Shown here piece after piece: positions 35,772 to 45,073 of a DNA stretch of 64,000 nt (position 1 is its first letter; the number at the start of each line of letters is the position of its first letter). A program made the position numbers and the translations under genes. This DNA comes from Roseitalea porphyridii (lineage in GTDB: Bacteria; Pseudomonadota; Alphaproteobacteria; Rhizobiales; Rhizobiaceae), in NCBI RefSeq assembly GCF_004331955.1, contig NZ_CP036532.1, positions 1,240,001-1,304,000 on the forward strand, given 5' to 3'. The notes beneath the pieces were generated by a model. The model was not told where the DNA came from. It did not search any database and was given only the letters and a program-made list of their open reading frames with translations.

Positions 35772-36443
35772 TTAGTTTCGTCCGACGACCTGCGAGCAGC
35801 GAACCACGACTTCATCGAACATCGCTTCGGTCAGCCGGCCCGTGTTCATGTTGTAACGCGAACAGTGATAGCTGGAGACGATCGTCAGCGGGCCCACGGA
35901 GCTTTGTCGGTCGTGGCCGAACGGGTGGTCCGCCACGCGCTCGCCGAGCGCCCTGATCGTGGCATCGTGCGCGATCCGGCCGAGCGAGAGGATCACGCGG
36001 AGGCCCGCAAAGCGCGCGATCGTCGCTTCGAGATGGGCGCGGCATTGCGTGATTTCCGGTCCCGTCGGCCGGTTCTGCGGCGGCACGCAGCGCACCGCGT
36101 TGGTGATCGCGGTCCCGACCAGTTCGACGCCCGCGCCGGCGGCATCCGGCCTGTGCCCCCGGGCGAGGCCGTGTCGTTCGAGCGCGCCGAAGAGCACGGC
36201 GCCCGACGCATCGCCCGTGAACGCGATGCCGGTCCGGTTCGCGCCGCGCAGCCCTGGCGCCAGACCGACGATCAGCAGTCGAACGGCGTCCGGCCCTTCT
36301 TTCGGCAGCGACGTCGGAACCGGCCCATTGTGCCAGCCCGGTTCAACGTCCCGCCAATGTTCGCGGAAAGCGGAAAGACGCGCACAGGCGGTGCAGTTGG
36401 TCGGCGGATCGGCTGCGGCAGGGTTCGAAACGCAGCGTGTCAT
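35772..36443 (-). CDS. Family 5 uracil-DNA glycosylase (UdgB type, Fe-S)
   Basis: The 223-residue protein excises uracil and related deaminated bases. Motif 1 is GLAPGLRGANRTGIAFTGD with the UdgB-specific Ala-Pro-Gly-x-x-G-x-N-R-T, and motif 2 is SYHCSRYNMNTGRLT, where the more usual Pro after His is Cys. Cysteines in NCTAC, RCV and QCRAH fit the [4Fe-4S] site. The ATG at 36443 begins just after the NYN gene stop; a TTG at 36452 would overlap it. Convergent with smpB. Confidence 0.9.
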   Translation of the reverse strand: MTRCVSNPAAADPPTNCTACARLSAFREHWRDVEPGWHNGPVPTSLPKEGPDAVRLLIVGLAPGLRGANRTGIAFTGDASGAVLFGALERHGLARGHRPDAAGAGVELVGTAITNAVRCVPPQNRPTGPEITQCRAHLEATIARFAGLRVILSLGRIAHDATIRALGERVADHPFGHDRQSSVGPLTIVSSYHCSRYNMNTGRLTEAMFDEVVVRCSQVVGRN

Positions 36444-36448
36444 ACCGC

Positions 36449-37030
36449 TCAATCCTCGTCTTCGTCGTCCTCGTCGTCCTGGACATGGCGCGACGCGCGC
36501 TCCGAATGGGTCCGGCCGATCTGGTCCTCGAGCGACTTCAGATCGATGAAATGGTCGGCGTTGCGGCGCAGATCGTCGGCGATCATCGGCGGCTGCGACG
36601 CCATCGTGGAGACGACCGAAACCTTGCAGCCGTTGCGCTGCAGTGCGTCGACCAGCACGCGGAAATCGCCGTCGCCGGAGAACAGCACCGCATGGTCGAT
36701 CGACCGCGACAGTTCCATCGCGTCGATCGTCAGTTCGATGTCCATGTTGCCCTTGACCTTGCGACGGCCCGATGAGTCGGTGAACTCCTTGGCCGGCTTG
36801 GTGATGACCTTGTAGCCATTATAGTCGAGCCAGTCGATCAGGGGGCGGATCGACGAATATTCCTGGTCCTCGATCAGCGCGGTATAGTAATAGGCGCGCA
36901 GAAGGTAACCGCGCTTCTGGAAGTGTTCGAGCAGCTTTCGATAGTCGATGTCGAAGCCAAGCGCCTTTGCCGCCGCGTAAAGGTTGGCGCCATCGATGAA
37001 GAGGGCGATCTTCTCGCGCTGGTCGAACAT
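36449..37030 (-). CDS. NYN-domain protein (LabA/DUF88 family, PIN-like)
   Basis: This 193-residue protein has a PIN-like nuclease fold. The conserved acidic residues are in [10 protein letters not shown] (Asp ~14), [14 protein letters not shown] and [15 protein letters not shown], followed by [25 protein letters not shown]. This set is typical of bacterial LabA-like NYN proteins, which are thought to act on RNA. The C-terminal tail is a run of Asp/Glu (DDEDDEDED). It is probably co-transcribed with the uracil-DNA glycosylase gene. Confidence 0.9.
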   Translation of the reverse strand: MFDQREKIALFIDGANLYAAAKALGFDIDYRKLLEHFQKRGYLLRAYYYTALIEDQEYSSIRPLIDWLDYNGYKVITKPAKEFTDSSGRRKVKGNMDIELTIDAMELSRSIDHAVLFSGDGDFRVLVDALQRNGCKVSVVSTMASQPPMIADDLRRNADHFIDLKSLEDQIGRTHSERASRHVQDDEDDEDED

Positions 37031-37182
37031 GGCGAAGTCCTTTCGTGAAAATGGCTTTCAGTATGGCCGACGCTTTCCACGGGAATGCGTCGAAATCAAG
37101 CAGGTCCCGCCAGTATTGGTCCGTTATCGCAAGAGGTGCCCTGACATCGGCCTTTCGCCATGGTTTGGCCGCATCGGCATGC

Positions 37183-37211
37183 TTGCACACGTCCGGTGCC
37201 GCGTGTATATC
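37183..37211 (+). promoter_or_regulatory. Putative sigma-70 promoter of rpoZ
   Basis: TTGCAC (37183-37188) and TATATC (37206-37211) are separated by 17 bases and lie about 43 bp upstream of the rpoZ ATG. The spacing and position are those of a housekeeping promoter. Confidence 0.55.
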
Positions 37212-37253
37212 GCTGCCAAATCCCGACACGACCGAATTGCCAGAGGAACGCCC

Positions 37254-37640
37254 ATGGCCCGCGTGACCGTCGAAGACTGCATCGACAAGGTAGACAACCG
37301 TTTCGATCTCGTCCTGCTTGCCGCCCATCGCGCGCGGCAGATCTCGCAGGGATCGCAGATCACCGTCGACCGCGACAACGACAAGAACCCTGTCGTCGCC
37401 CTGCGCGAGATCGCCGACGAGACGCTGTCGCCCGGCGACCTGGAAGAAGATTTGATCCATTCGCTGCAGAAGCATGTCGAGGTCGACGAGCCCGAGAGCG
37501 AACTGGGCGAGAACACCGCCGAGACGCCCGATGCGCCCGAGACTCCCGAGCAGATCACCTTCGGCGGCGGCCAGATGTCCGAGGAAGAGCTTCTCGCCGG
37601 CATCGAAGGGCTGGTTCCGCCCGAAAAGTCGGACGACTGA
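37254..37640 (+). CDS. rpoZ: RNA polymerase omega subunit
   Basis: The 128-residue protein supports assembly of RNA polymerase. The conserved start [20 protein letters not shown], then [11 protein letters not shown] and [12 protein letters not shown], identify it; an acidic tail typical of alphaproteobacteria follows. A GAGGAA site is close to the ATG. A strong terminator lies between it and rsh, so the two need not be co-transcribed even though they are neighbours. Confidence 0.97.
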   Translation: MARVTVEDCIDKVDNRFDLVLLAAHRARQISQGSQITVDRDNDKNPVVALREIADETLSPGDLEEDLIHSLQKHVEVDEPESELGENTAETPDAPETPEQITFGGGQMSEEELLAGIEGLVPPEKSDD

Positions 37641-37686
37641 GCCGACCGGACGCTCTTTTGCGGGCCATGCCCGCATGACTATATTG

Positions 37687-37719
37687 AGCGCGTGGGCACC
37701 GCAGCCCGCGCGCTTTTTC
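37687..37719 (+). terminator. Rho-independent terminator of rpoZ
   Basis: AGCGCGTGGGC (37687-37697) pairs with GCCCGCGCGCT (37704-37714), 11 bp with one G-U and a six-base loop, followed by TTTTT. It ends 18 bp before the rsh ATG, so part of the rsh leader lies inside it. Confidence 0.85.
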
Positions 37720-37736
37720 TGTGAGGTCGCCAGCCG

Positions 37737-40055
37737 ATGATGCGGCAGTACGAGCTTGTCGAGCGCGTCCAGCGCTACAAGCCGCAGGTCAACGAGGCCC
37801 TTCTGAACAAGGCCTATGTCTATGCCATGAAGAAGCATGGCGGGCAGACGCGTGCCTCGGGCGACCCCTATTTCTCCCATCCGCTCGAGGTCGCCGCGAT
37901 CCTCACCGACATGCGCATGGACGAATCGACGATCGCCGTCGGCCTTTTGCACGACACGATCGAGGACACTTCGGCGACGCGCGTCGAGATCGAGGAACTG
38001 TTCGGCGAGGACACGGCGCGCCTCGTCGAGGGGCTGACCAAGCTCAAGCGGCTCGATCTCGTCTCAAAGAAGGCGGCGCAGGCCGAGAACCTGCGCAAGC
38101 TGCTTCTGGCGATTTCGGAGGATGTGCGTGTCCTTCTGGTCAAGCTGGCCGACCGGCTGCACAACATGCGCACGCTCGACTTCGTGCCCGAGCACAAGCG
38201 CGCCCGCATTGCCGAGGAAACGATGGACATCTATGCGCCGCTCGCCGGCCGCATGGGCATGCAGGACATGCGCGACGAGCTCGAGGAGCTCGCCTTCCGC
38301 CATCTCAATCCCGAGGCCTACGCCACCGTTTCGGACCGTCTGGCGCAAATCGCGACGCGCCATGCCGGCCTGCTCGAGGAGATCACCGGCACGCTACGCG
38401 GCCTGCTTGCCGACAACGGCATCCATGCCGAGGTGGACAGCCGCCGCAAGAAGGCCTGGTCGGTCTTCAACAAGATGGAGACCAAGGGCCTTTCCTTCGA
38501 GCAGCTCTCGGACATCTTCGGCTTCCGGATCATCGTCGGCACGATCGACGAATGCTACCGTGCGCTCGGTGTCGTGCACCGCAAGTGGAAGATGGTGCCC
38601 GGCCGTTTCAAGGACTACATCTCCACGCCCAAGCAGAACGACTACCGGTCGATCCACACCACCATCGTCGGACCGTCCAAGCAGCGCGTCGAGCTGCAGA
38701 TCCGCACCCGGCACATGCACGAGATCGCCGAATATGGCGTCGCGGCCCATGCCATCTACAAGGACAATGGCGGGCTGGCGGGCGGCGATGCCCGGCCCAG
38801 CGGCAAAACGAACGGCAAGACCAACGGCAAGGCGAACGGCAGGGCGCGCCCCACCTTCGAGGACACCAACGCCTACGCCTGGCTGCGGCGGACCATCGAA
38901 TCGCTGTCCGAAGGGGACCATCCCGAACAGTTCCTCGAACACACCAAGCTCGAACTGTTCCAGGACCAGGTGTTCTGCTTCACGCCCAAGGGCCGGTTGA
39001 TCGCGTTGCCGCGCGGCGCCATTCCGGTCGATTTCGCCTATGCGGTGCATACCGACGTCGGCGACAGCTGCGTCGGCGCCAAGATCAACGGGCGCATCAT
39101 GCCGCTGGTCACCCAGCTTCAGAACGGCGACGAGGTGGAGATCATCCGTTCCGCCTCGGCCTCGCCGCCAGCCGCATGGGAAGCGCTCGTCAAGACCGGC
39201 AAGGCGCGCGCCGCGATCCGTCGCGCCACCCGCGCCGCCGTGCGCAAGCAGTATTCGGGCCTCGGCCACCGCATTCTCGAGCGCGCCTTCGAACGGGCCG
39301 GCCGGCCGTTCTCCCGCGAGATACTCAAGGAGGGCCTCGGGCGCCTGGCGCACACCGATGTCGAGGACGTGCTCGCGGCGGTCGGCAGGGGGGAACTGGC
39401 CTCGGCGCATGTCATCAAGGCCGTGTTCCCGGACTTCCAGGACGAAAGGCTCGCCGCGCCGGCCAGCGCCGAACTGCTCGGGGAGGGATGGTTCAACCTG
39501 ACCGACGCGTCGGGCATGATGTTCCGCTTTCCCGGCAGTGGAGCGAAGCCCGACGGCGCGCCCGACCCGGACATCGGCGCCGGGGAAACGGGCGCCGAGG
39601 GCGATCGCATCCTGCCCATTCGCGGCGCGGCCGGCGATCTGCCGGTGCGGTTCTCGCCGGAAGGCGCGGTGCCCGGCGACCGGATCGTCGGCATTTCGAC
39701 GCCGGGCAAGGGCATCACCATCTATCCGATCCAGTCGCCGGCGCTCGCCGCCTATGACGACCAGCCCGACCGCTGGATCGACGTGCGCTGGGACATTGAT
39801 GGCGCCAACCGCACGCGCTTTCCCGCGCAGATCATCGTCACCGCGATCAACGCGCCCGGCTCGCTCGCCGAGATCGCCCAGGTGATCGCCAACAATGATG
39901 CCAACATCCACACGCTCGCCATGGTGCGCACCGCGCCCGATTTCACCGAGATGATCTTCGATCTGGAGGTCTGGGACCTGCGTCACCTGACGCGGCTTCT
40001 GGGCCAGTTGCGTGAGTCCGAAGCGGTCTCGACGGCCGAACGCGTGAACGGGTAG
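37737..40055 (+). CDS. rsh: Bifunctional (p)ppGpp synthetase/hydrolase (RelA/SpoT homologue)
   Basis: The 772-residue stringent-response enzyme has the N-terminal HD hydrolase (SHPLEVAAIL, LLHDTIEDT with His72-Asp73), the synthetase domain (VDSRRKKAWSVFNKM, DIFGFRIIV, DYISTPKQNDYRSIH), a TGS domain (VFCFTPKGRLIALPRGA) and a C-terminal ACT domain (ITAINAPGSLAEIAQVI). Both activities look intact. A low-complexity GKTNGKTNGKANGRA linker lies between synthetase and TGS. It is the only Rsh in the window, as expected for alphaproteobacteria. pyrE follows after 39 bp. Confidence 0.97.
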   Translation: MMRQYELVERVQRYKPQVNEALLNKAYVYAMKKHGGQTRASGDPYFSHPLEVAAILTDMRMDESTIAVGLLHDTIEDTSATRVEIEELFGEDTARLVEGLTKLKRLDLVSKKAAQAENLRKLLLAISEDVRVLLVKLADRLHNMRTLDFVPEHKRARIAEETMDIYAPLAGRMGMQDMRDELEELAFRHLNPEAYATVSDRLAQIATRHAGLLEEITGTLRGLLADNGIHAEVDSRRKKAWSVFNKMETKGLSFEQLSDIFGFRIIVGTIDECYRALGVVHRKWKMVPGRFKDYISTPKQNDYRSIHTTIVGPSKQRVELQIRTRHMHEIAEYGVAAHAIYKDNGGLAGGDARPSGKTNGKTNGKANGRARPTFEDTNAYAWLRRTIESLSEGDHPEQFLEHTKLELFQDQVFCFTPKGRLIALPRGAIPVDFAYAVHTDVGDSCVGAKINGRIMPLVTQLQNGDEVEIIRSASASPPAAWEALVKTGKARAAIRRATRAAVRKQYSGLGHRILERAFERAGRPFSREILKEGLGRLAHTDVEDVLAAVGRGELASAHVIKAVFPDFQDERLAAPASAELLGEGWFNLTDASGMMFRFPGSGAKPDGAPDPDIGAGETGAEGDRILPIRGAAGDLPVRFSPEGAVPGDRIVGISTPGKGITIYPIQSPALAAYDDQPDRWIDVRWDIDGANRTRFPAQIIVTAINAPGSLAEIAQVIANNDANIHTLAMVRTAPDFTEMIFDLEVWDLRHLTRLLGQLRESEAVSTAERVNG

Positions 40056-40094
40056 CGCGCCAGCGCCGTCAACTTGAAGGAGAAGCCCCGCCAA

Positions 40095-40673
40095 ATGAAC
40101 ACCGACGAAGTCCTGTCGATCTTCAAGTCCGCCGGCGCGGTGCTGGAGGGTCATTTCATCCTGACGTCCGGCCTGCACAGCCCGGTCTTCCTGCAGAAGG
40201 CCCGGGTCTTCATGCATCCGGACAAGACCGAGACGCTTTGCCGGGCGCTCGCCGAAAAGGTCCGCGCCCAAATCGCCGGTGACCTTGACTATTGCGTCGG
40301 TCCGGCGATCGGCGGGCTGATCCCGGCCTACGAGACCGCGCGGCATCTGGGTGTGCCCGCCATCTGGGTCGAGCGCGAGGAGGGCGCCTTCCGCCTGCGC
40401 CGCTTCGAGATCGAGCCGGGCGCGCGCGTCGTCATCATCGAGGACATCGTCACCACGGGCCTTTCGATCCGCGAGACGGTCGACTGCATGAAGGCGCTCG
40501 GTGCCGAGGTGGTCGCGGCGGCCTGCCTGATCGACCGCTCGGCGGGCAAGGCCGATGTCGGCGTACCGCTGATCGCGCTTGCCGAGTACGAGGTTCCCGC
40601 ATTCGCCCCCGACGACGTGCCGCCCGGACTGGCCGCCATTCCCGCCACCAAGCCGGGGAGCCGGTCGTTGTGA
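40095..40673 (+). CDS. pyrE: Orotate phosphoribosyltransferase
   Basis: This 192-residue enzyme makes orotidine 5'-phosphate from orotate and PRPP. The PRPP-binding motif VVIIEDIVTTGLS is clear; FILTSGLHSPVF and CVGPAIGGLIPAYE are typical of the longer, archaea-like PyrE branch. The ATG at 40095 is chosen; GAAGGAG lies rather far upstream and a TTG seven codons earlier is in frame. Confidence 0.95.
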   Translation: MNTDEVLSIFKSAGAVLEGHFILTSGLHSPVFLQKARVFMHPDKTETLCRALAEKVRAQIAGDLDYCVGPAIGGLIPAYETARHLGVPAIWVEREEGAFRLRRFEIEPGARVVIIEDIVTTGLSIRETVDCMKALGAEVVAAACLIDRSAGKADVGVPLIALAEYEVPAFAPDDVPPGLAAIPATKPGSRSL

Positions 40674-40815
40674 GGCGCGCGGTCAGGGCCGCGCCGGCCC
40701 GGCGACACGCTTGAACGGAACCCGAGCCGGCCGTATCTGTCCGATGGCGATTTTCTGACCATTTTTCGACTATGATCGTCCGGCGCGCACGCGCCAGGAC
40801 AATGGAAGCCCACTC

Positions 40816-41427
40816 ATGCTGTTCAAGCGCCGCAACCAGGAAAACAGATGGACGCGCCTGCGCGTGTCCATGCTGCCGCGGCGCAGCTACGGTCGCTCGA
40901 TGCGCTACTACGCCAAGCGCGTCATGCGCATCCGGGCGACGCCGCACGCCATCGCCGCCGGCGTCGCGGCCGGCGCGTTCGCCTCGTTCACGCCGCTGAT
41001 GGGCTTTCACTTCATCCTTTCCTTCCTGCTCGCCTTCCTGCTGCGCGGCTCGATGATCGCGGCCGCCTTCGGCACCGCCGTCGGCAACCCGCTGACGTTT
41101 CCGGCGATTTGGGCCTCGACCCTGAGCCTGGGTCGCTGGCTGCTCGGCGTCGACGGCAACGGCGCCGACGGGACCGAGTTCGGCTCGGTGTTCGCCGAGC
41201 AGGGCTTCGTTGCGCTGTGGCAGCCCTTCATCAAGCCGATGCTGGTCGGCGGCGTACCGATGGGCCTGCTCGTCGGCGTTCTCATCTACATCCCGACCCG
41301 CATGGCCGTCGCCGCCTTCCAGATGCGGCGCGCCGCGCAGAAGGCCGAGCGCGCGATCGCCCTGCAGGAAAGCCAAGCGAGCGGGCACGATGTCACCGAA
41401 CACGACCGGCGCGGCATCGCCTCATGA
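40816..41427 (+). CDS. DUF2062 membrane protein
   Basis: This 203-residue inner-membrane protein belongs to DUF2062: a basic N-terminus with [22 protein letters not shown], membrane segments around [25 protein letters not shown] and [14 protein letters not shown], and a later pair near [20 protein letters not shown]. The family has no established function. Its stop overlaps the acpS start as ATGA, and the pyrE-DUF2062-acpS-lepB order is common in Rhizobiales. Confidence 0.9.
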   Translation: MLFKRRNQENRWTRLRVSMLPRRSYGRSMRYYAKRVMRIRATPHAIAAGVAAGAFASFTPLMGFHFILSFLLAFLLRGSMIAAAFGTAVGNPLTFPAIWASTLSLGRWLLGVDGNGADGTEFGSVFAEQGFVALWQPFIKPMLVGGVPMGLLVGVLIYIPTRMAVAAFQMRRAAQKAERAIALQESQASGHDVTEHDRRGIAS

Positions 41428-41843
41428 TCATCGGCCTCGGCAGCGACCTGATCGACATCCGCCGCGTCGAGCGCACGCTCGAGCGCCACGGCGAGCGCTT
41501 CGTCGCCCGCGTCTTCACCGATATCGAGCGCGAGCGGTCCGAGCGCCGCCGCATGCGCGCGGCCTCCTACGCCAAGCGGTTCGCGGCCAAGGAAGCCTGC
41601 GCCAAGGCGCTCGGGACGGGCATCGCGCGCGGCGTCTACTGGCGCGACATGGGCGTGGTGAACCTGCCCAGCGGCAAGCCGACCATGGCGCTCACCGGCG
41701 GCGCCGAGACCCGGCTGCGCATGCTGCTGCCCGACGGCCATGAAGCGGCCATACATCTGACCATAACCGACGACCATCCGCTGGCGCAGGCTTTCGTCGT
41801 CATCGAGGCCGTGCCCGCCCGATTTGCCCCCTCCGGCGATTGA
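41424..41843 (+). CDS. acpS: Holo-[acyl-carrier-protein] synthase
   Basis: The 139-residue enzyme transfers 4'-phosphopantetheine from CoA to ACP. Conserved Mg2+/CoA residues lie in [15 protein letters not shown] (Asp8) and [15 protein letters not shown] (Glu in KEA). Length is normal. It is translationally coupled to DUF2062. Confidence 0.96.
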   Translation: MIIGLGSDLIDIRRVERTLERHGERFVARVFTDIERERSERRRMRAASYAKRFAAKEACAKALGTGIARGVYWRDMGVVNLPSGKPTMALTGGAETRLRMLLPDGHEAAIHLTITDDHPLAQAFVVIEAVPARFAPSGD

Positions 41844-41919
41844 TGACCGTGCGCCCAAAGGTTAAGAGGCGCTGATCCGGCGCCCCATCCGGCGCGAGCC
41901 GGCAGCAACGAGCAGGACG

Positions 41920-42672
41920 ATGACCGTGGCAGAAAAAACCGAGAAGAAGTCCGGCGGAATCGGCGAGGTCATCTCCGTGATCGTCCAGGCGCTGATCCTG
42001 GCGCTGCTGATCCGGACATTTCTGTTCCAGCCCTTCTCGATCCCGTCGGGATCGATGCGTCCGACGCTGCTCGAAGGCGACTATCTGTTCGTCTCCAAGT
42101 TCTCCTACGGCTATTCGCGCTACTCGTTTCCGTTCGGTCCCGACCTGTTCGAGGGCCGCGTCTGGGCCGATGCGCCCGAACGCGGCGACGTGGTCGTTTT
42201 CAAGCTGCCCTCCAATCCGCGCCTCGACTACATCAAGCGGGTGATCGGCCTTCCCGGCGACACGGTCCAGATCCGCGAAGGCGCGCTGATGCTCAATGGC
42301 GAACCGGTCGAGCGGGAGGCGGTCGGCACGATCGACGATGTCGACATCACCGAGCAGAACCGGCCGGTGCAGGTCTATCGCGAAACGCTTCCGAACGGCG
42401 TTTCCTACCGCACGCTCGATGTCACCCAAGGTACGGTCGGCGACGACACGCGCGAGTTCGTGGTGCCCGAGGGCCATTTTTTCATGCTCGGCGACAATCG
42501 CGACAACTCCGCCGACAGCCGCTTCAACGTCGGCTACGTCCCGCACGAAAACCTCGTCGGCCGGGCCAACATCATCTTCTTCTCGATCGCCGGCGGCGCC
42601 TCGCCGCTCGAGATCTGGCGCTGGCCGACCGAACTGCGCTTTGACCGCTTCTTCCGGTCCGCCTCGCGATGA
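41920..42672 (+). CDS. lepB: Signal peptidase I
   Basis: This 250-residue membrane protease removes Sec signal peptides. One N-terminal membrane segment (VISVIVQALILALLIRTFLF) precedes the catalytic Ser in IPSGSMRPTL; the catalytic Lys is in DYIKRVIGLPGD and the box GHFFMLGDNRDNSADSR is present. The stop overlaps the rnc start as ATGA. Confidence 0.97.
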   Translation: MTVAEKTEKKSGGIGEVISVIVQALILALLIRTFLFQPFSIPSGSMRPTLLEGDYLFVSKFSYGYSRYSFPFGPDLFEGRVWADAPERGDVVVFKLPSNPRLDYIKRVIGLPGDTVQIREGALMLNGEPVEREAVGTIDDVDITEQNRPVQVYRETLPNGVSYRTLDVTQGTVGDDTREFVVPEGHFFMLGDNRDNSADSRFNVGYVPHENLVGRANIIFFSIAGGASPLEIWRWPTELRFDRFFRSASR

Positions 42673-43400
42673 CCACCGGTTCCGCCGCCGAACCGCCCGT
42701 TTCCGATGCGACGCTGGCCCATCTGCATCGGGTCACGGGACATGCCTTCGCCGACCTTGAACGGCTCGACCGGGCGCTGACCCATTCGAGCGCCCGCGCC
42801 CGCACCGGCACCGATTACGAGCGGCTCGAGTTTCTCGGCGACCGGGTGCTCGGCCTTTGCGTCGCCGAACTGCTGTTCGCCGAGTTTCGCGATGCCGACG
42901 AGGGCGAACTGTCGGTGCGCCTGAACGCGCTGGTCAATTCCGAAACGCTGGCGTCGGTCGCCGACGAACTGGGGCTGACCCCGTTCATCCGCACCGGGGC
43001 CGACATGGGCGATATCGGCTCGGCGCGGCTCAAGAGCGTGCGCGCCGACGTGGTCGAAGCGCTGATCGCCACCATCTATCTCGACGGCGGGCTCGAAGCC
43101 GCGCGCGCCTTCATCACCCGTTGCTGGACCGAGCGCGCCCGCCACGTCATGGCCGCCCGGCGCGACGCCAAGACCGAATTGCAGGAGTGGACGCACAAGA
43201 CCTTTTCGGAGACGCCGAGCTACCGGGTGGTTGGGCGCGATGGGCCCGACCATGCCCCGTCCTTTACCGTCGAGGTGCGGATCGGAAAGCTTCGCCCCGA
43301 ACAGGCGACCGGCCCCTCCAAGCGTCAGGCCGAGCAACTTGCCGCCACCGCGCTCCTGATCCGCGAGGGCATCTGGCCGGTCGACGGGTTGGCGTCATGA
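42669..43400 (+). CDS. rnc: Ribonuclease III
   Basis: The 243-residue double-strand-specific RNase has the signature ERLEFLGDRVLGL, the second acidic cluster DVVEALIATIYLDGG, and a C-terminal dsRNA-binding domain (TELQEWTHKTFSETPSYRVV...SKRQAEQLAATALL). It is coupled by ATGA overlap with both lepB before and era after. Confidence 0.97.
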   Translation: MTTGSAAEPPVSDATLAHLHRVTGHAFADLERLDRALTHSSARARTGTDYERLEFLGDRVLGLCVAELLFAEFRDADEGELSVRLNALVNSETLASVADELGLTPFIRTGADMGDIGSARLKSVRADVVEALIATIYLDGGLEAARAFITRCWTERARHVMAARRDAKTELQEWTHKTFSETPSYRVVGRDGPDHAPSFTVEVRIGKLRPEQATGPSKRQAEQLAATALLIREGIWPVDGLAS

Positions 43401-44317
43401 CGGACGGGGACGCGACCGAGGGTGCGGACACGCGCGCCGGTTTCGTCGCGCTGATCGGCGCGCCCAATGCCGGCAAGTCCACTCTGGTCAACCAGCTCGT
43501 CGGCGCCAAGGTCACCATCGTCTCGCGCAAGGTGCAGACGACGCGCGCGCCGATCCGCGGCGTCGCGATCCACGGGCAAAGCCAGATCGTCTTCGTCGAC
43601 ACGCCCGGCATCTTCGCCCCCCGGCGACGGCTCGACCGCGCCATGGTCCGCGCCGCATGGGCCGGCGCGCACGATGCCGACCTGGTGCTCGTGCTGATCG
43701 ACGCGCGCAAGGGCATCGGCGAGGAGGAGGAAGCGATCCTTCAGGCGCTGCCGGACGTCAGTACCGAAAAGTGGCTGGTCCTCAACAAGGTCGACGCGAT
43801 CGAGCCGCCGAAGCTGCTCGAACTGACGGCCACGCTCAACGAACGGGCCGAGTTCGCGCGGACCTTCATGGTCTCGGCGCTGAAAGGCTCGGGTTGCGGC
43901 GACCTTCTCGATGCGCTTGCAGGCGCCGTGCCGGAAAGCCCCTGGCTCTATCCGGAGGACCAGCTCTCCGACCTGCCCATGCGGATGCTGGCGGCCGAGA
44001 TCACCCGCGAGAAACTCTACGAGCGCCTCCACCAGGAACTGCCCTACGCGGCGACCGTGGAGACCGAGAAATGGGAAGAGCGCAAGGATGGCTCTGCCCG
44101 GATCGAGCAGGTCATCTATGTCGAGCGCGACAGCCAGAAGAAGATCGTGCTGGGCAAGGCCGGAACGACGATCAAGGCGATCTCGATGGCGTCGCGCGGC
44201 GAGATCGCCGAACTGATCGGCCAGCCCGTGCACCTGTTCATCTTCGTCAAGGTGCGCGAGAAGTGGGGCGACGATCCCGAGCGCTACCGTGAGATGGGTC
44301 TGGACTTTCACGACTAG
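43397..44317 (+). CDS. era: GTPase Era
   Basis: This 306-residue ribosome-assembly GTPase has G1 GAPNAGKST, G3 DTPG in VFVDTPGIF and G4 NKVD, plus a C-terminal KH domain with KIVLGKAGTTIKAI. It acts on 16S rRNA maturation. Its start overlaps the rnc stop, and recO follows after 18 bp. Confidence 0.97.
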   Translation: MTDGDATEGADTRAGFVALIGAPNAGKSTLVNQLVGAKVTIVSRKVQTTRAPIRGVAIHGQSQIVFVDTPGIFAPRRRLDRAMVRAAWAGAHDADLVLVLIDARKGIGEEEEAILQALPDVSTEKWLVLNKVDAIEPPKLLELTATLNERAEFARTFMVSALKGSGCGDLLDALAGAVPESPWLYPEDQLSDLPMRMLAAEITREKLYERLHQELPYAATVETEKWEERKDGSARIEQVIYVERDSQKKIVLGKAGTTIKAISMASRGEIAELIGQPVHLFIFVKVREKWGDDPERYREMGLDFHD

Positions 44318-44335
44318 GAACGCATTGTCGACGCC

Positions 44336-45073
44336 ATGCAGTGGTCCGACCAAGCCATCATCATCGGTACGCGCAAACACGGCGAGACCAGCCTGATCGT
44401 CGAACTGATGACGCGCGCGCACGGTCGCCATCTGGGCCTGGTGCGCGGGGGCCGTTCGCGCAGGGTCCAGCCGCTGCTGCAGCCCGGCAACCGTGTCGAG
44501 GCGACCTGGCGCGCCCGGCTCGACGAGCATCTGGGGACCTATGCGCTCGAGCCGGTCAGCCTGCATGCGGCCACGCTGATGCAGAGCGGCTGTGCGCTCG
44601 CGGGCATCCAGCTTCTGGGCAGTCATCTGCGCCTTCTGCCCGAGCGCGACCCGCACGGCGCGCTCTACGAGGCGGCCTGCATCGTCGCCGACCATCTGAC
44701 CGAACCGTCGCTCGCCGGCCCGCTGATGGTTCGGTTCGAATTGCGGCTTCTGGACGAGCTCGGCTTCGGCCTGAACCTGTCGCGGTGTGCCGGCTCCGGC
44801 GCCACCGACGATCTTGCCTACGTCTCGCCGAAGAGCGGGCAGGCGGTCAATCGCGAGACGGGCGCGCCCTGGGCAGCAAAGCTGTTGCCGCTGCCGGCAT
44901 TCCTGACCGCGCGGCAAGGACGCCATTGCGCGCCGTCCGACCTCGAGGACGCTTTCCGGCTGACCGGCTTCTTCCTGGACCGTGATATCTGGGCCGCTCG
45001 CGGCATTGCCCCGCCGGAGAGCCGCGAGAGCTTCCTGCGCGCCGCCCTCAGGGCGATGCGCGAACCGGCCTGA
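44336..45073 (+). CDS. recO: DNA repair protein RecO
   Basis: This 245-residue protein works with RecR to load RecA at gaps. The N-terminal OB-fold (MQWSDQAIIIGTRKHGETSLIVELMT) and the helical C-terminal domain with RFELRLLDELGFGLNLSRC are present. Its stop TGA abuts the stop of the convergent MFS gene in the sequence TGATCA, with no intergenic base. Confidence 0.95.
   Translation: MQWSDQAIIIGTRKHGETSLIVELMTRAHGRHLGLVRGGRSRRVQPLLQPGNRVEATWRARLDEHLGTYALEPVSLHAATLMQSGCALAGIQLLGSHLRLLPERDPHGALYEAACIVADHLTEPSLAGPLMVRFELRLLDELGFGLNLSRCAGSGATDDLAYVSPKSGQAVNRETGAPWAAKLLPLPAFLTARQGRHCAPSDLEDAFRLTGFFLDRDIWAARGIAPPESRESFLRAALRAMREPA

Noticed and set aside
38800-38850. The GKTNGKTNG repeat in Rsh as a frameshift or repeat element
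   Set aside because: The reading frame is intact and the stretch lies in a natural interdomain linker.
38394-40346. 650-codon minus-strand frame opposite rsh
   Set aside because: Shadow of rsh; no recognisable domain.
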